Assembly: GCF_001456025.1 (NCBI RefSeq)
Contig: NZ_LMTZ01000087.1
Coordinates: forward strand, 62,001-126,000
Length of the DNA: 64,000 bases
Direction: 5' to 3'
Source: Mastigocoleus testarum BC008
Lineage (GTDB): Bacteria; Cyanobacteriota; Cyanobacteriia; Cyanobacteriales; Nostocaceae
The position numbers were made by a program, and so were the translations under genes. Under the pieces are notes generated by a model. It had not been told where the DNA came from. It searched no databases and was given only the letters and a program-made list of their open reading frames with translations. The stretch's first letter is position 1; each line of letters starts with the position of its first letter. Positions 46,009 to 55,951 of this stretch are shown piece by piece.

Positions 46009-47386
46009 GTTCTTTACCATTATTTATTTGTCGATAAAATTTACTTTCAGTATATATTTTCCTATATCTTTTAGCATAACTTGAATTTCTTTTTATATCT
46101 AAAATTCCACAAAATTATTTTTCAATACAACTAATTTTTAATTTTATTACAATAATGTTAATTAATTTTTCTTAACATTCAAAGTTGACTTTGGTATTGT
46201 CTACTCTAGTAGAAAAAACAAGAGCTTCTCTAGAAAGTCTTTGTATCTCTTTATAGTTTATTTCTCATCGTTTGCCCATCCAACCGACTTGGAAAAATTG
46301 AAGTATTTAATCAAGATTTTTTAATTGAAATAAAAATGTACTACTATATCTTCCTGAATTGGGTTACGTCGAAATAGAGTTTTTAGGTTTGGATAATTTT
46401 TGGGAAATTATATACGATAATTCTGCAGATAAATTTCTACTATTAGATATATTGACAAAAATAAATTTATTTTAATAAGTTACGAATGCGGTAAATACAA
46501 AAAATATTATGAAGCATGAATACACAATAGATAATCAAAAGTCAAGCTTCAACCCCAGAGCAGATGTTTATTTTCATATAGTGAGTGCCTCAGTTCTAAT
46601 CTTAATAGTTTTCTGAAGATTTTTTGTGTATTTTGACAGAACATCAAGTTCGAATAACAACTTATTGCTACAAAGTACTTATCTTTTTCGCGGAATAAAA
46701 TTTTAGTATTTTTTATTTGCTTGTTGCGGGTTTATACGGATACTTGTCTGAATGTGATTCTGCTCACAACCGATTAAACTTAAAATATTGAGAATTATGT
46801 TGGGTAAATTTGCAACGATAACTTATCCAACAAGTTTTTTTTTTATAAAGTATATAATGTTGTTAAATGCATTTTTAAATGTAGCTAATTTAAGATTAGC
46901 TCTTTGATGTTACCCTTGCTAGAGTAGTATCAAAACCTTTGCTGTATAAAACTTTTAGGCAAAAACGATAATTTGAGCCGTAAATAATGGTAGCTGATAT
47001 AGCTCTAAACCCAGTCTCTGTAAATAGGTTCAAATATTACCTTGTATTTTTATTTGCCCAGACTGATGTAAGAGTATTAGACCTAAAAATGTTTTGCTAT
47101 CTCTTAAAAATTAGAATTATCTATGACCTTTGTTCGATATGCAATAGTATGACAAACTCTTTCCGCACATCATATAAGATAAGTCAAATCTATTTTCTAT
47201 CTTGAAAAATTGCAAAATATTTTCTTTGTTAATTCAGAATCCTAGGTTAACCAAAATTCCCATAACATAAGTCTAAATTTTTAGAGAGTTTTTGCTTATA
47301 TGTGAAATTAAATTATCTTATTTAACTAAAATTTATCGGTACTAATAAAGTGAATTTTTGAAAAATTACACAAAGAAAAATAATCC
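46009..47386. other. Divergent AT-rich intergenic region
   Basis: About 1.4 kb between the inverted repeat and the WD40-TIR gene. A 72-codon plus frame at 46987-47205 has no ribosome binding site and no recognisable content. The region must carry the promoter of the WD40-TIR gene and possibly that of the NACHT operon. Confidence 0.5.
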
Positions 47387-50374
47387 ATGATAAATCAGCT
47401 TAACTACAGCGAAATCCCCTCTGGTTTAGAGCTTAAACACAAGTTGGTAGGTCATAATGGCCTAATCAGTAAAGTTGAATGGTCGCCAGATGGTAAAATG
47501 CTTGCCTCACCTTCATTTGACGGAACAATTAAGCTTTGGGATTTAAACAGAGGAGAATGTTTTCAAACTTTAAAAGGTCATTTCACAAGAGTTAGATCTG
47601 TTGCTTGGTCACCAGATGGAAAAATGATAGCTTCTGGTTCAGATGATAAAACCATCCGACTTTGGCGCGTAGAAAATGGAAATCCTGAAGAGATAATTTC
47701 CATGGGTACGGGTATCGGTCTGAGTATGTCTTGGTCAATAGATGGTAATACGATAGCCTGCGGTGGAAGGCGTGATGATTGGTCAATTTTGTTATATAAC
47801 CTGGAAGAAAAGCAGCAGCAAAAACTTGAAGGACATTCGGGAGAAGTGAATAGTTTAGAATGGTCGCCCGATGGGAGTTTACTCGCCTCAGCTTCCCACG
47901 ATACAACCATCATAATTTGGGAAAAAAAAACTAGTAAAATAAAAACAGTACTGAAAGGTCATTCTTCAGACATTTATAGTGTGACATGGTCTCCTAACGG
48001 ACAAATGCTTGCATCTGGTTCTTATGACAACACAATCAAGATATGGAGTGTTGCAACGGGGCAGATGCTATTTATTATTGAAGGTCATACTGGTGCGGTT
48101 AACTGCGTGCAATTTTCTTGTGATGGTAAGTTACTAGCTTCCAAGTCTTCCGATGGAACTGTTCGTTTATGGAGTTGTGATATTTGGGAGCAGCTAGCAG
48201 TAATTGACGAGCCAACTTTTAAATCTTTGCCTTTTGGTTTAGCATTTCATCCTTCGGAGCAGATTTTAGCAAGTTTGGGAGACGCAGATATAAGTATTCG
48301 GATTTGGCACATTGATAAAAATCTGCTGTTGCAAACAAAAAAATCTGATTTATCATCTCAATACACTAATGCCAAAGTCGTTTTGGTCGGTGACACTGGT
48401 GTCGGTAAATCTGGTTTGAGTCTTGTCCTTACGGGTAAACCGTTTGAAGCAACTGAATCAACCCACGGTCGTCATGTTGATATTTTTGATCGTCAGGAAG
48501 TGGATTTAGGAGAAGATTGCAAAGAAATTCGGGAAATATTACTGTGGGATTTGGCCGGACAACCGGGTTATCGATTAGTCCATCAGTTACACTTAAGCGA
48601 ATTAGCTATAGTGTTAATTATCTTTGATGCTCGTAGTGAAACCGATCCTTTTGCTGGAGTATATTATTGGAATCGTGCCTTATGTCAAGCTCAAAAAATT
48701 CCCGGTAATTCTGAAAAACCATTCAAAAAAATCTTAGTTTCTGCTCGAGCCGACCGGGGTGGAGTTAGTGTTAGCCCTGATCGCATAAAGTCTTTAGTCA
48801 AAGAATTAGGTTTTAATGCTTATTTCAGAACCAGTGCAAAGGAAGGATGGAAAGTTGAAGAATTGCAAGAAGCGATTTGCGACTCAATCAATTGGGATAT
48901 TCTACCAAAAGTGAAATCTACAGAAGTTTTTGAGAAAATTAAACGATTTCTGATTTCTGAAAAAAAGGAAAGACGACTTCTGACTAAAGTTGATGACTTA
49001 TACAGTACTTTCTTGATGTCTGAAAATAACTCTTTCAATAGTAAGGAATTATACGATGAGTTTGAGACTTGCATTGGACTTGTAGAATCTCGGGATTTAA
49101 TTCGCAGACTTAGCTTTGGTAACTTAATTTTACTGCAACCAGAATTGTTAGATGCTTACGCTTCTGCAATTATTAACGCAGCAAAAGAGGAACCCCAGGG
49201 CTTTGGTCACATAGTAGAAGAAGATGTTCGTGCCATACGCTTTCGGATGCCTAAAGAAGAGCGAATCAAAGATAAAGAACAAGAGAAATTACTTTTGATT
49301 GCAACAGTTGAGGAATTATTTAGCCGTGAAATTGCTTTGAGAGCAGATACTGACGATGGTTCTATATTAGTTTTTCCTTCCCAATTTACTCGCGAATGGC
49401 CAGAAGCTCCTGATCCTGAAGGTAAAGCAGTAATTTTTGAATTTGAAGGAGCTGTATTAAATGTTTATACCACATTGGTAGTTCGTCTTTCCCGGAGTGG
49501 CTTTTTTGAATGCAAAGAGATGTGGAAAAATACAGTCATATTTACAGCGAAAGTAGGGGGAGAATGTGGTATTTGGCTACGTCATATTGAGGAAGGAAAA
49601 GCGGAATTGACTTTATTTTTCAAACCTGAAGCAAGCGAAGAGACTCGTTTTCAATTTGAAGAATATATTTATACTCATCTCCAGCGTCAAACCCTCTCCC
49701 AAACTGTTCTTCGTCGTCGTATTTTTGTTTGTGATAAATGTAATACGCCGGTCAGCGAGTTACTAGTCAGACGTCGACGAGAACGAATGTACCAGTGGAT
49801 CACTTGTGGTGTTTGTGACAGCAGAGTTTGGCTTTTCGACCGTGAGGAGCGTCTCAAAGCAATTAAGTTAGAATCTTCCTTTATTCCCGAAATGGACAAA
49901 GCTGCTGATACTAAACGTAACGAAGAAAGAGCTACAACAATCATCCAAGGGAAAATAGAAACTCAAGATTTTGACGTATTTCTTGCCCATAATAATAGGG
50001 ATAAGTCCCAAATAGAGATTATTGGGAATTTTCTCAAACAACGGGGTTTAAACCCCTGGTTAGATACAGAACAAATTCCTCCTGGAAGGTGGTTCCAAGA
50101 TGTTATTCAACAAGCAATTCCCCATGTGAAATCTGCTGCTATTTTCATTAGTTCTAATGGTTTGGGAAAATGGGAGGAAGTAGAACTAAGGGCATTTACA
50201 CGCCGATGTATAGAAGCAAAAATTCCTTTAATTCCTGTTTTATTACCTGGTGTAAAGGGAATACCAGAAAATCTACATTTTCTCAAACAATTAAATGCAG
50301 TATATTTCAAAAAAATCGATGATCCTCAAGCTTTGAATGATTTACAATGGGGTATAACTGGTAAAATCCCATAG
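47387..50374 (+). CDS. WD40 - Ras/Roc-like GTPase - zinc ribbon - TIR multidomain receptor
   Basis: 995 aa. Residues about 15-315 are seven WD40 blades (repeated SPDGKMLASGS...TIKLW), a beta-propeller likely used for binding. Residues about 328-500 are a small GTPase of Roc/Rab type with P-loop VGDTGVGKSGL, DLAGQPGYR (G3) and a TSAKEGW G5 motif. A COR-like helical and beta region follows (about 510-770), then a zinc ribbon with CDKCNTP and CGVCDSR (about 782-812). The TIR domain (about 861-985) has FDVFLAHNNRDK at its first strand and KWEEVELRAF, with a Glu in the place of the NADase catalytic residue. TIR domains of bacterial immune receptors often cleave NAD+. It is divergent from the NACHT/mCpol operon. 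A GTP-switched sensor with a TIR output is inferred. Confidence 0.92.
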   Translation: MINQLNYSEIPSGLELKHKLVGHNGLISKVEWSPDGKMLASPSFDGTIKLWDLNRGECFQTLKGHFTRVRSVAWSPDGKMIASGSDDKTIRLWRVENGNPEEIISMGTGIGLSMSWSIDGNTIACGGRRDDWSILLYNLEEKQQQKLEGHSGEVNSLEWSPDGSLLASASHDTTIIIWEKKTSKIKTVLKGHSSDIYSVTWSPNGQMLASGSYDNTIKIWSVATGQMLFIIEGHTGAVNCVQFSCDGKLLASKSSDGTVRLWSCDIWEQLAVIDEPTFKSLPFGLAFHPSEQILASLGDADISIRIWHIDKNLLLQTKKSDLSSQYTNAKVVLVGDTGVGKSGLSLVLTGKPFEATESTHGRHVDIFDRQEVDLGEDCKEIREILLWDLAGQPGYRLVHQLHLSELAIVLIIFDARSETDPFAGVYYWNRALCQAQKIPGNSEKPFKKILVSARADRGGVSVSPDRIKSLVKELGFNAYFRTSAKEGWKVEELQEAICDSINWDILPKVKSTEVFEKIKRFLISEKKERRLLTKVDDLYSTFLMSENNSFNSKELYDEFETCIGLVESRDLIRRLSFGNLILLQPELLDAYASAIINAAKEEPQGFGHIVEEDVRAIRFRMPKEERIKDKEQEKLLLIATVEELFSREIALRADTDDGSILVFPSQFTREWPEAPDPEGKAVIFEFEGAVLNVYTTLVVRLSRSGFFECKEMWKNTVIFTAKVGGECGIWLRHIEEGKAELTLFFKPEASEETRFQFEEYIYTHLQRQTLSQTVLRRRIFVCDKCNTPVSELLVRRRRERMYQWITCGVCDSRVWLFDREERLKAIKLESSFIPEMDKAADTKRNEERATTIIQGKIETQDFDVFLAHNNRDKSQIEIIGNFLKQRGLNPWLDTEQIPPGRWFQDVIQQAIPHVKSAAIFISSNGLGKWEEVELRAFTRRCIEAKIPLIPVLLPGVKGIPENLHFLKQLNAVYFKKIDDPQALNDLQWGITGKIP

Positions 50375-50466
50375 GAAACACCTTTATTTTTTTTAATTGA
50401 ATGTAGTATTTTTCAAAAAATTGATGACTCCCGAACTTTTAAGAATTTGTAATGGGGAATCATCGA

Positions 50467-50505
50467 TAAAAATATCCAGCACAATAACTGGATATGATGT
50501 TTTAT
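50467..50505 (-). terminator. Terminator of the phn operon (bidirectional position)
   Basis: Inverted repeat ATATCCAG-CACAATAA-CTGGATAT (50472-50495); on the minus strand it is followed by TTTTTAT. It lies about 45 bp beyond the phnF stop and about 95 bp beyond the convergent WD40-TIR gene, so it may serve both. Confidence 0.6.
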
Positions 50506-50538
50506 TTGTTGTTTACTATTGTTAAGCGTATACCAATT

Positions 50539-51312
50539 TTAACCAGAAACTTCCAAGGTAAATCTATCTCCTCTAAAACGACTAATTGTATGTTCGATAA
50601 TCTGCTGATGCTGGTCTTGAGCAGTTGCTCTAGTAATTAAAACAGGGGAACCAGTGGGTATTTGTAATAATGCAGCATCCTCAGGACTAACAATTTCAGT
50701 CTCGATATAAGTCCGTATTCGTTTAGTTTCGATGCCATAAAATTTTTGTAAAATACCGTAGAGGGAATAAGACTTGTAAATTTGGTTTGGCAATTCTGGA
50801 AATTTATCCAAAGGTAAATAAGAAAGACTGACACACAAAGGTTCGTGTGCGGGAATGCTATTCCCGGTGATTTGAGGACTACCAGTACGAAGAACTTTTA
50901 ATTCAATCAAGATCGAATTTGGGGGAACCTCCAACAAAATTGCCAGTTGTTCTGAAGCAATTACGGTTTGGACGTTAATAATTTTCAAACTGGGGAGATA
51001 ACCGAGTTTTAAAAGAGAATTACTAAAACTGGTTTTGGTATTAATGGAATAATGCAAACGCGGTTGGGCTACAAAAGTACCCCTTCCTTGCTGACGATAC
51101 GCCATTCCTTGTTCGACAATCATACCAATGGCTTGTCGCACCGTTAAACGATGTACGTTATGGTGTGCTGCAAGTTGGTTCTCTGAAGGGAGTTTATCAC
51201 CTGGCTTATAAACTCCGGTTTGAATGTCTCCAATTAGCTGGTAGGCTATTTTGCGGTAGAGTGGAACACCCTCTTGATGCTGTGAAATCATCTCTAATAT
51301 ATTTACACTCAA
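50539..51312 (-). CDS. phnF: GntR/UTRA transcriptional regulator of phosphonate metabolism (PhnF-like)
   Basis: 257 aa. Residues about 12-80 are a GntR winged helix-turn-helix (LYRKIAYQLIGDIQTGVYKP, GDKLPSENQLAAHHNVHRLT). A UTRA effector domain (about 95-250) follows, with SLSYLPLDKFPELPN and ETEIVSPEDAALLQIPTGSP. PhnF-like regulators repress phosphonate genes and release DNA on binding a small ligand. The gene is the last of the cluster and begins 18 bp after the phnM stop, so it is probably co-transcribed with it. Which operator it binds is unknown. PhnF versus another GntR/UTRA member is inferred from the neighbours. Confidence 0.85.
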   Translation of the reverse strand: MSVNILEMISQHQEGVPLYRKIAYQLIGDIQTGVYKPGDKLPSENQLAAHHNVHRLTVRQAIGMIVEQGMAYRQQGRGTFVAQPRLHYSINTKTSFSNSLLKLGYLPSLKIINVQTVIASEQLAILLEVPPNSILIELKVLRTGSPQITGNSIPAHEPLCVSLSYLPLDKFPELPNQIYKSYSLYGILQKFYGIETKRIRTYIETEIVSPEDAALLQIPTGSPVLITRATAQDQHQQIIEHTISRFRGDRFTLEVSG

Positions 51313-51330
51313 CTTAAGAGTTGACGCTTA

Positions 51331-52479
51331 TTAATAAGTGTAATTTGTTTGAAAAACTACTTTACCTCGAACCCATGTAGTAACTATCTGAGGGAAGGTT
51401 TTAGTAAATTTAATTGCAATTAAATCTGCTCGTTTACCTACTTCGATTTCACCTCGTTCGTGTAAATTAAGTGCTTGGGCTGGGTTACGTGTAACCAAAG
51501 ATATGGCATCAGGTAAAGACCAATTTAATAAATGGGGTAGTTGAAAGACTGATGCAAGTAGGCTTGCAGGAGAATAGTCAGAACATAAGATATCACAAAC
51601 TTGATTTTCAATTGCTTCTACTGCTTTAATCGAGCCACTTTGACTTTTACCTCGCAGCAAATTAGGAGCGCCAAATATAGTCTTCATTTTTTGACGTTTA
51701 GCACTTTGGGCTGTAGATAAGTTAATTGGGAATTCGCTTATTTTGACTCCTAGGGCGGTCATTGTCTGAATCCGTTCTAGAGTATCATCATCGTGGCTTG
51801 CAATCTGTATATTGTGTCTGAGAGCTTCTGAAACTAAGGTCTTGATTCGCTCTAATGCTCCAACGGCATTTTTTAATTTACGGTTAGCTAGAGCTTGTGC
51901 TTGGTCAGTTGTCTTGTTATATGTGCGAGATATGTAATCTAAGTATGCTGGTAAATCCTTAAATTGTCCCTGTCCGGGAGTGTGATCCATTAAAGAAAAT
52001 AAATCTACGCAATTTTGCTGGAGTAATTTTAATAAAATTGGTAAACCAGTTGGATCGGTAATCTCATAACGACAGTGAACCCGATTATCAACTAAAGCTT
52101 GTGGTTGATAGTCATGAATAGCCCGAACAATTTCTGCAGCTTTTTCATTATTACGTACCCCCAATTCTTCATTAGCAAAAGAAATCGCGTGAAATGGAGT
52201 CGTAATACCTGCAGCTGCATTTCGTCTGTCAACTTGAGCAACAGCAAATTTGGTTGGGAAAAAAGTATTTGGGCGCGGTTCAATCTCTTTTTCAATTGCA
52301 TCACAATGTAAATCAATACATCCGGGAATCAGTAACTTACCATCTAAATCAAAAGATTGAACTGCAGATGTTGATTCTGGATTAATTGCAATAATATAGC
52401 CATCTTCAATTAGTAGAGAAGCATCTTTAATTACATCTTCAGATGTAACTATATGAGCGCGAGTAATATAGGTTTTCAT
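51331..52479 (-). CDS. phnM: Ribose 1-methylphosphonate 5-triphosphate diphosphatase (PhnM)
   Basis: 382 aa, an amidohydrolase-superfamily barrel. Visible are the early strand region GKLLIPGCIDLHCDAIEKEI (metal site in DLHCDAIE), DNRVHCRYEITD, SLMDHTPGQGQF, IASHDDDTLERI with the HDDD motif of the family, and ILCSDYSPASLL. PhnM removes pyrophosphate from alpha-D-ribose 1-methylphosphonate 5-triphosphate in the C-P lyase pathway, after PhnGHI and before PhnJ. It is separated from phnL by a 757-bp AT-rich gap but is followed by phnF after 18 bp. Confidence 0.95.
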   Translation of the reverse strand: MKTYITRAHIVTSEDVIKDASLLIEDGYIIAINPESTSAVQSFDLDGKLLIPGCIDLHCDAIEKEIEPRPNTFFPTKFAVAQVDRRNAAAGITTPFHAISFANEELGVRNNEKAAEIVRAIHDYQPQALVDNRVHCRYEITDPTGLPILLKLLQQNCVDLFSLMDHTPGQGQFKDLPAYLDYISRTYNKTTDQAQALANRKLKNAVGALERIKTLVSEALRHNIQIASHDDDTLERIQTMTALGVKISEFPINLSTAQSAKRQKMKTIFGAPNLLRGKSQSGSIKAVEAIENQVCDILCSDYSPASLLASVFQLPHLLNWSLPDAISLVTRNPAQALNLHERGEIEVGKRADLIAIKFTKTFPQIVTTWVRGKVVFQTNYTY

Positions 52480-53237
52480 TGTAATTTTTATTAGGGATCA
52501 ACCATAAATGCGCGCTATCCTCTATCTCTTAGAGATGAGAATTAGCATATCTCCAAGAGGCTATTTAGAAAATAATTAATAACTTCAGTTGCTGGCTAAA
52601 TTCAAATTTTTCAATTCAAATTTTTGATATTTTCCTAGATATCCATGAGTGATTCTCAAAAGAAGTATATACAATCTTCTTTTAAGGATTTCATGTAAAC
52701 TCCGAAATATATAAAGCTCTAACCAGTAACTTTAGTTGAAAATACGCATTCTTTGTAATTTTTTTAGATACCTCATACCAATTTATTTAATGGCTTAAAG
52801 GAAATCTAAATGAAACCCCGACAAAGAAACCCTATACTATATTATTTAGCCAGCTTGTAACTTTGAATTTATAACTTCGAATTTGTAATTTTGAATTTTT
52901 AACTTTAAACTAAATTACAAATAACCTAAATGATACTAATATATCTCTTTTCATATCTACCTAAAATCCTCAATATATTCGAGGAAATTTAACCCTTCAC
53001 AGCAAGAAATTCTAGAACAATATATTTGTGATGTAATTATCGCAGCGAGCACAAACTATCTAGCAACAGCAGACTGAAACTAATTACAAAAAATTCGAAA
53101 ATTACACGCGATAGATCACATGCACATTAAGCCTTAACTTTCATCTAGTTTAAGGCTGAAAGTATAAATATTTCTGTCCCATGACTTACATACAGAATTT
53201 AATTTCAGTAAAATGATGGCTTTAATCCAAAGTAAAT
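52480..53237. other. Long gap between phnL and phnM, no gene seen
   Basis: About 760 bp inside the phn cluster, very AT-rich. It contains a 14-15-bp degenerate tandem repeat at about 52857-52915 (units like TAACTTTGAATTT). There is no supported frame; the phnN gene that often lies near phnL/M is not here. phnM and phnF may have their own promoter in this region. Confidence 0.6.
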
Positions 53238-53939
53238 TTACCTGACAGAAACTCTATTTGATTCTAAGGTTACGGTGCTATCTGCTAGTTCAGAGATAAT
53301 TTGTGGCTCATGAAATACAGCAAGAATAGCTGTTCCTTCTTCTTTTGCACGTTTAATTAAACTTATTACCTTCTTAGTTGTTTCAGGATCGAGACTTGCT
53401 GTAGGTTCGTCTAAAAGCAAAAGTCGCGATCGCATTATTAAACCACGAGCAATATTAACCCGTTGTTTCTCTCCACCAGAAAAAGTAGCAGGGGAAACTT
53501 TCCATAATCTTTCAGGAATATTTAATTCTTCAAGAATTACTTGTGATTTACTTCTCGCTTCTTTTCTGTCTACTCCCAAATCAAACAAAGGTTTTGCGAC
53601 CACATCTAAAGTATTTTGACGTGGTAAAAAATCAAGAAATTGGGTTACAAAACTAATTTGCGTTTGCCGTAATTTTAGTATTTCATATTCACTCGCAGTA
53701 GCTAAATCTATCCAGTTATTTTGAACATCAAGATAATTAATATTGCCATTACTAGGTAAGTAAGTACGATAAATACATTTAAGTAAGCTACTTTTTCCGA
53801 CACCAGAAGTTCCCACCAAAGCGGTTAATGTTCCCGTTTCTAAAGTTAAATCTACTGGTTTTGCTGCAGGAATGATTTTTCCTTGTTCGTGCAATACAAA
53901 TTGTTTGGTTAATTGTTTGATACGTAGGATTTGTTTCAT
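53238..53939 (-). CDS. phnL: C-P lyase ABC-type ATPase subunit PhnL
   Basis: 233 aa. Walker A GTSGVGKSSLL, signature FSGGEKQRVNIARGLI, Walker B LLLLDEPTASLDPE and switch His in VFHEPQ are all present. PhnL is required for C-P bond cleavage in vivo and associates with the C-P lyase core, together with PhnK. The start codon is immediately preceded on the minus strand by a 50-bp heptamer repeat of CCCTAATC type, leaving no recognisable ribosome binding site, so translation may depend on coupling or on the repeat. It follows phnK after about 98 bp. Confidence 0.95.
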   Translation of the reverse strand: MKQILRIKQLTKQFVLHEQGKIIPAAKPVDLTLETGTLTALVGTSGVGKSSLLKCIYRTYLPSNGNINYLDVQNNWIDLATASEYEILKLRQTQISFVTQFLDFLPRQNTLDVVAKPLFDLGVDRKEARSKSQVILEELNIPERLWKVSPATFSGGEKQRVNIARGLIMRSRLLLLDEPTASLDPETTKKVISLIKRAKEEGTAILAVFHEPQIISELADSTVTLESNRVSVR

Positions 53940-53988
53940 TGGGGATTAGGGATTGGGGATTAGGGATTAGGGATTAGGGATTGGAGAT
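53940..53988. repeat. Heptamer tandem repeat abutting the phnL start
   Basis: Units of GGGATTA/GGGATTG repeat about six to seven times directly before the phnL ATG, in the phnK-phnL gap. Confidence 0.9.
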
Positions 53989-54037
53989 TTGTAATGAAAG
54001 GATTTCAAGAAAATATTTATAGCTAATCCCCAACACC

Positions 54038-54868
54038 TCAAAGCGCCGAAGCAACTAATTGTTGGGTATAAGAATGTTGAGGGTCTTCTAAAATTTGATC
54101 TGTTAAACCTGACTCGACAACTTGTCCATATTTCATCACTAAAGTGCGGGATGCTAAAAGACGAATTACTCCCAAATCGTGTGTGACCACAATCATTGCG
54201 ACGCCCAGTTGCTGCTGAATTTCCAGGATTAAATCCAGTATTTTGGCTTGGACGGATAAATCTAAACCTGTAGTTACTTCATCTAAAAACAGTAGGGGTG
54301 GATCTATCGCTAAAGCACGAGCTATTTGTACCCTTTGTTGCATTCCTCCAGAGAATGATGTAGGTAAACAATCCATTCTTTGAGTTGATACTTCTGTACG
54401 TTCTAATAGACGACGAATACAATCACGAATTTGTCCATAATTAAATAAATCCCCCATTAACAAGCGTTCGGCGATATTTCCTCCTGCAGATATGCGGAAA
54501 TTTAAGCCTAAATGAGGATTTTGATAAACCATGCCAAACTTATGGTTGCGTAGCCAGCGTTGCTGAGCAGCGTTTAAGCTGAATATATCGTACTTTGTCT
54601 CTTTATCTGTAAATATTACTTCTCCAGCTGATGGTAATTGGTCGAAATATAACATCTGCACTAAGGTAGATTTACCACTACCTGATTCCCCCATCACCCC
54701 TAGAATTTCTCCATGGTGTAGTTGAAAAGATATATCCTGTAAAGCTACGACACTACCACATCTGGGACAGATATTAGTGTTTGCGGCTTCTCCCGTCATT
54801 CTCAAGCAATCCAAACATTGTTTACCGTAAATCTTAGTGATTTTGTTGACTTCTAAAACCTTAGCCAT
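54038..54868 (-). CDS. phnK: C-P lyase ABC-type ATPase subunit PhnK
   Basis: 276 aa. Walker A MGESGSGKSTLVQ, signature FSGGMQQRVQIARALA, Walker B LLFLDEVTTGLDLS and TVVTHDLGVIRLLA-like switch are present. Near the N-terminus an insertion with CLDCLRMTG and ICPRCGSVV carries two CxxC pairs, a probable zinc knuckle that non-enteric PhnK proteins commonly have and E. coli PhnK lacks, as far as I recall. PhnK docks on the PhnJ face of the core complex in E. coli. It follows phnJ after about 83 bp. Confidence 0.95.
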   Translation of the reverse strand: MAKVLEVNKITKIYGKQCLDCLRMTGEAANTNICPRCGSVVALQDISFQLHHGEILGVMGESGSGKSTLVQMLYFDQLPSAGEVIFTDKETKYDIFSLNAAQQRWLRNHKFGMVYQNPHLGLNFRISAGGNIAERLLMGDLFNYGQIRDCIRRLLERTEVSTQRMDCLPTSFSGGMQQRVQIARALAIDPPLLFLDEVTTGLDLSVQAKILDLILEIQQQLGVAMIVVTHDLGVIRLLASRTLVMKYGQVVESGLTDQILEDPQHSYTQQLVASAL

Positions 54869-54951
54869 CTTTATCTTTGCGAATTTAGTTTTGAGGAACT
54901 AGTTCTTGATTTTTTATAATTTTGATTTTATGTGTGAAAAACAAGTGACTT

Positions 54952-55851
54952 CTATTCCCTATTTCCTTTTCCCTGTTCTCTGTTCTCTAAAAGAGACGTC
55001 AGCAATTGCATATTGCAATAATCACTATCCGAACACTGATAAACTTTTCGCCCAACATCATCTATGAACTCATCTAAAAAGCTATTATTAGAACCACAAC
55101 GATTACAAGGACGACGTTGTCCGGTTTGGTCTATAAAATCTTCAATGCGGAAGGGGACATCAGTAAACGCAAGAGGTTTAGCCTTAGTGTAAGGTGGTAC
55201 AGCATAAATTTTCTTCTCTCTTCCCGCTCCAAATAAATAAAGTCCCTCTGACTGATGTAGTTTAGCAACGTCAAACCTAGGGATAGGTGAAGGATCTATC
55301 ACATAAGCTCCATTAATCTGACAAGGATAGCGGTGGGAAATTGTAATTTCAGAAAATTGTACTATATCCTCATAAAGTTTTACCCAGAGTCTTGCGTAAT
55401 CTCCTTCACCGTGCATTTGTTTACGTTTGGCTTCACTAGCTTCTACCATCACTAAAGGGTCTGGATAGGGTACCTGTAAAACAAGAATTTGACCTAGTTT
55501 TAGGAGGAATTCCGGTATGCGATGACGAGTTTGAATTACTGTTGCAGTCAGAGTATGTTTTGTTAGAGATACCCCCGGACAAGTTTTGCTGATAAATTTA
55601 CGGATGTTAACCGCATTTACTGACTCATCACTCCCCTGATCGATAACTTTAAAAGTATCATCGGTACCTAATATTGAAAGGGTAATTTGCAATCCTCCCG
55701 TACCGAAACCTCTAGCAATCGGCATTTCTCTGGAAGAATAAGGTACCTGATAACCGGGAATAGCAATTGCTTTGAGTAGCGATCGCCGAATTTCCTTTTT
55801 TGCATCTTCATCCAAAAAACCAAAGTGGTATTTACGAGTTTGTTCTGTCAT
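54952..55851 (-). CDS. phnJ: C-P lyase radical-SAM catalytic subunit PhnJ
   Basis: 299 aa. Conserved residues are all visible. IAIPGYQVPYSSREMP contains the glycine (G33) matching the glycyl-radical Gly32 of E. coli. The cluster cysteines are C249 and C252 (PCNRCGSN), C273 and C279 (YQCSDSDYCN), the last matching the thiyl-radical cysteine. The enzyme cleaves the carbon-phosphorus bond of ribose 1-methylphosphonate 5-phosphate, releasing methane from methylphosphonate. The last ten residues (REQGKGNRE region) are encoded by a simple repeat and extend beyond the family core. The start ATG abuts a GT-rich octamer repeat instead of a normal ribosome binding site. Confidence 0.96.
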   Translation of the reverse strand: MTEQTRKYHFGFLDEDAKKEIRRSLLKAIAIPGYQVPYSSREMPIARGFGTGGLQITLSILGTDDTFKVIDQGSDESVNAVNIRKFISKTCPGVSLTKHTLTATVIQTRHRIPEFLLKLGQILVLQVPYPDPLVMVEASEAKRKQMHGEGDYARLWVKLYEDIVQFSEITISHRYPCQINGAYVIDPSPIPRFDVAKLHQSEGLYLFGAGREKKIYAVPPYTKAKPLAFTDVPFRIEDFIDQTGQRRPCNRCGSNNSFLDEFIDDVGRKVYQCSDSDYCNMQLLTSLLENREQGKGNRE

Positions 55852-55951
55852 TGGGGAAAGTGTGGGGAGTGTGGGAAGTGTGGGGAGTGTGGGAAGTGTG
55901 GGAGGATGGGGAAGAGCAAATTACTCATTATTACTCATTACTTCTTACTCC
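55852..55951. repeat. Octamer repeat array between phnI and phnJ
   Basis: 55855-55912 is (GTGGGGAG/GTGGGAAG)n, and 55921-55950 carries TTACTCA heptamers. The array touches the phnJ start codon on one side and the phnI 3' end on the other. Confidence 0.92.

Noticed and set aside
46987..47205. 72-codon plus-strand frame upstream of the WD40-TIR gene
   Set aside because: Composition is what AT-rich DNA gives by chance; no ribosome binding site and a poor start context.
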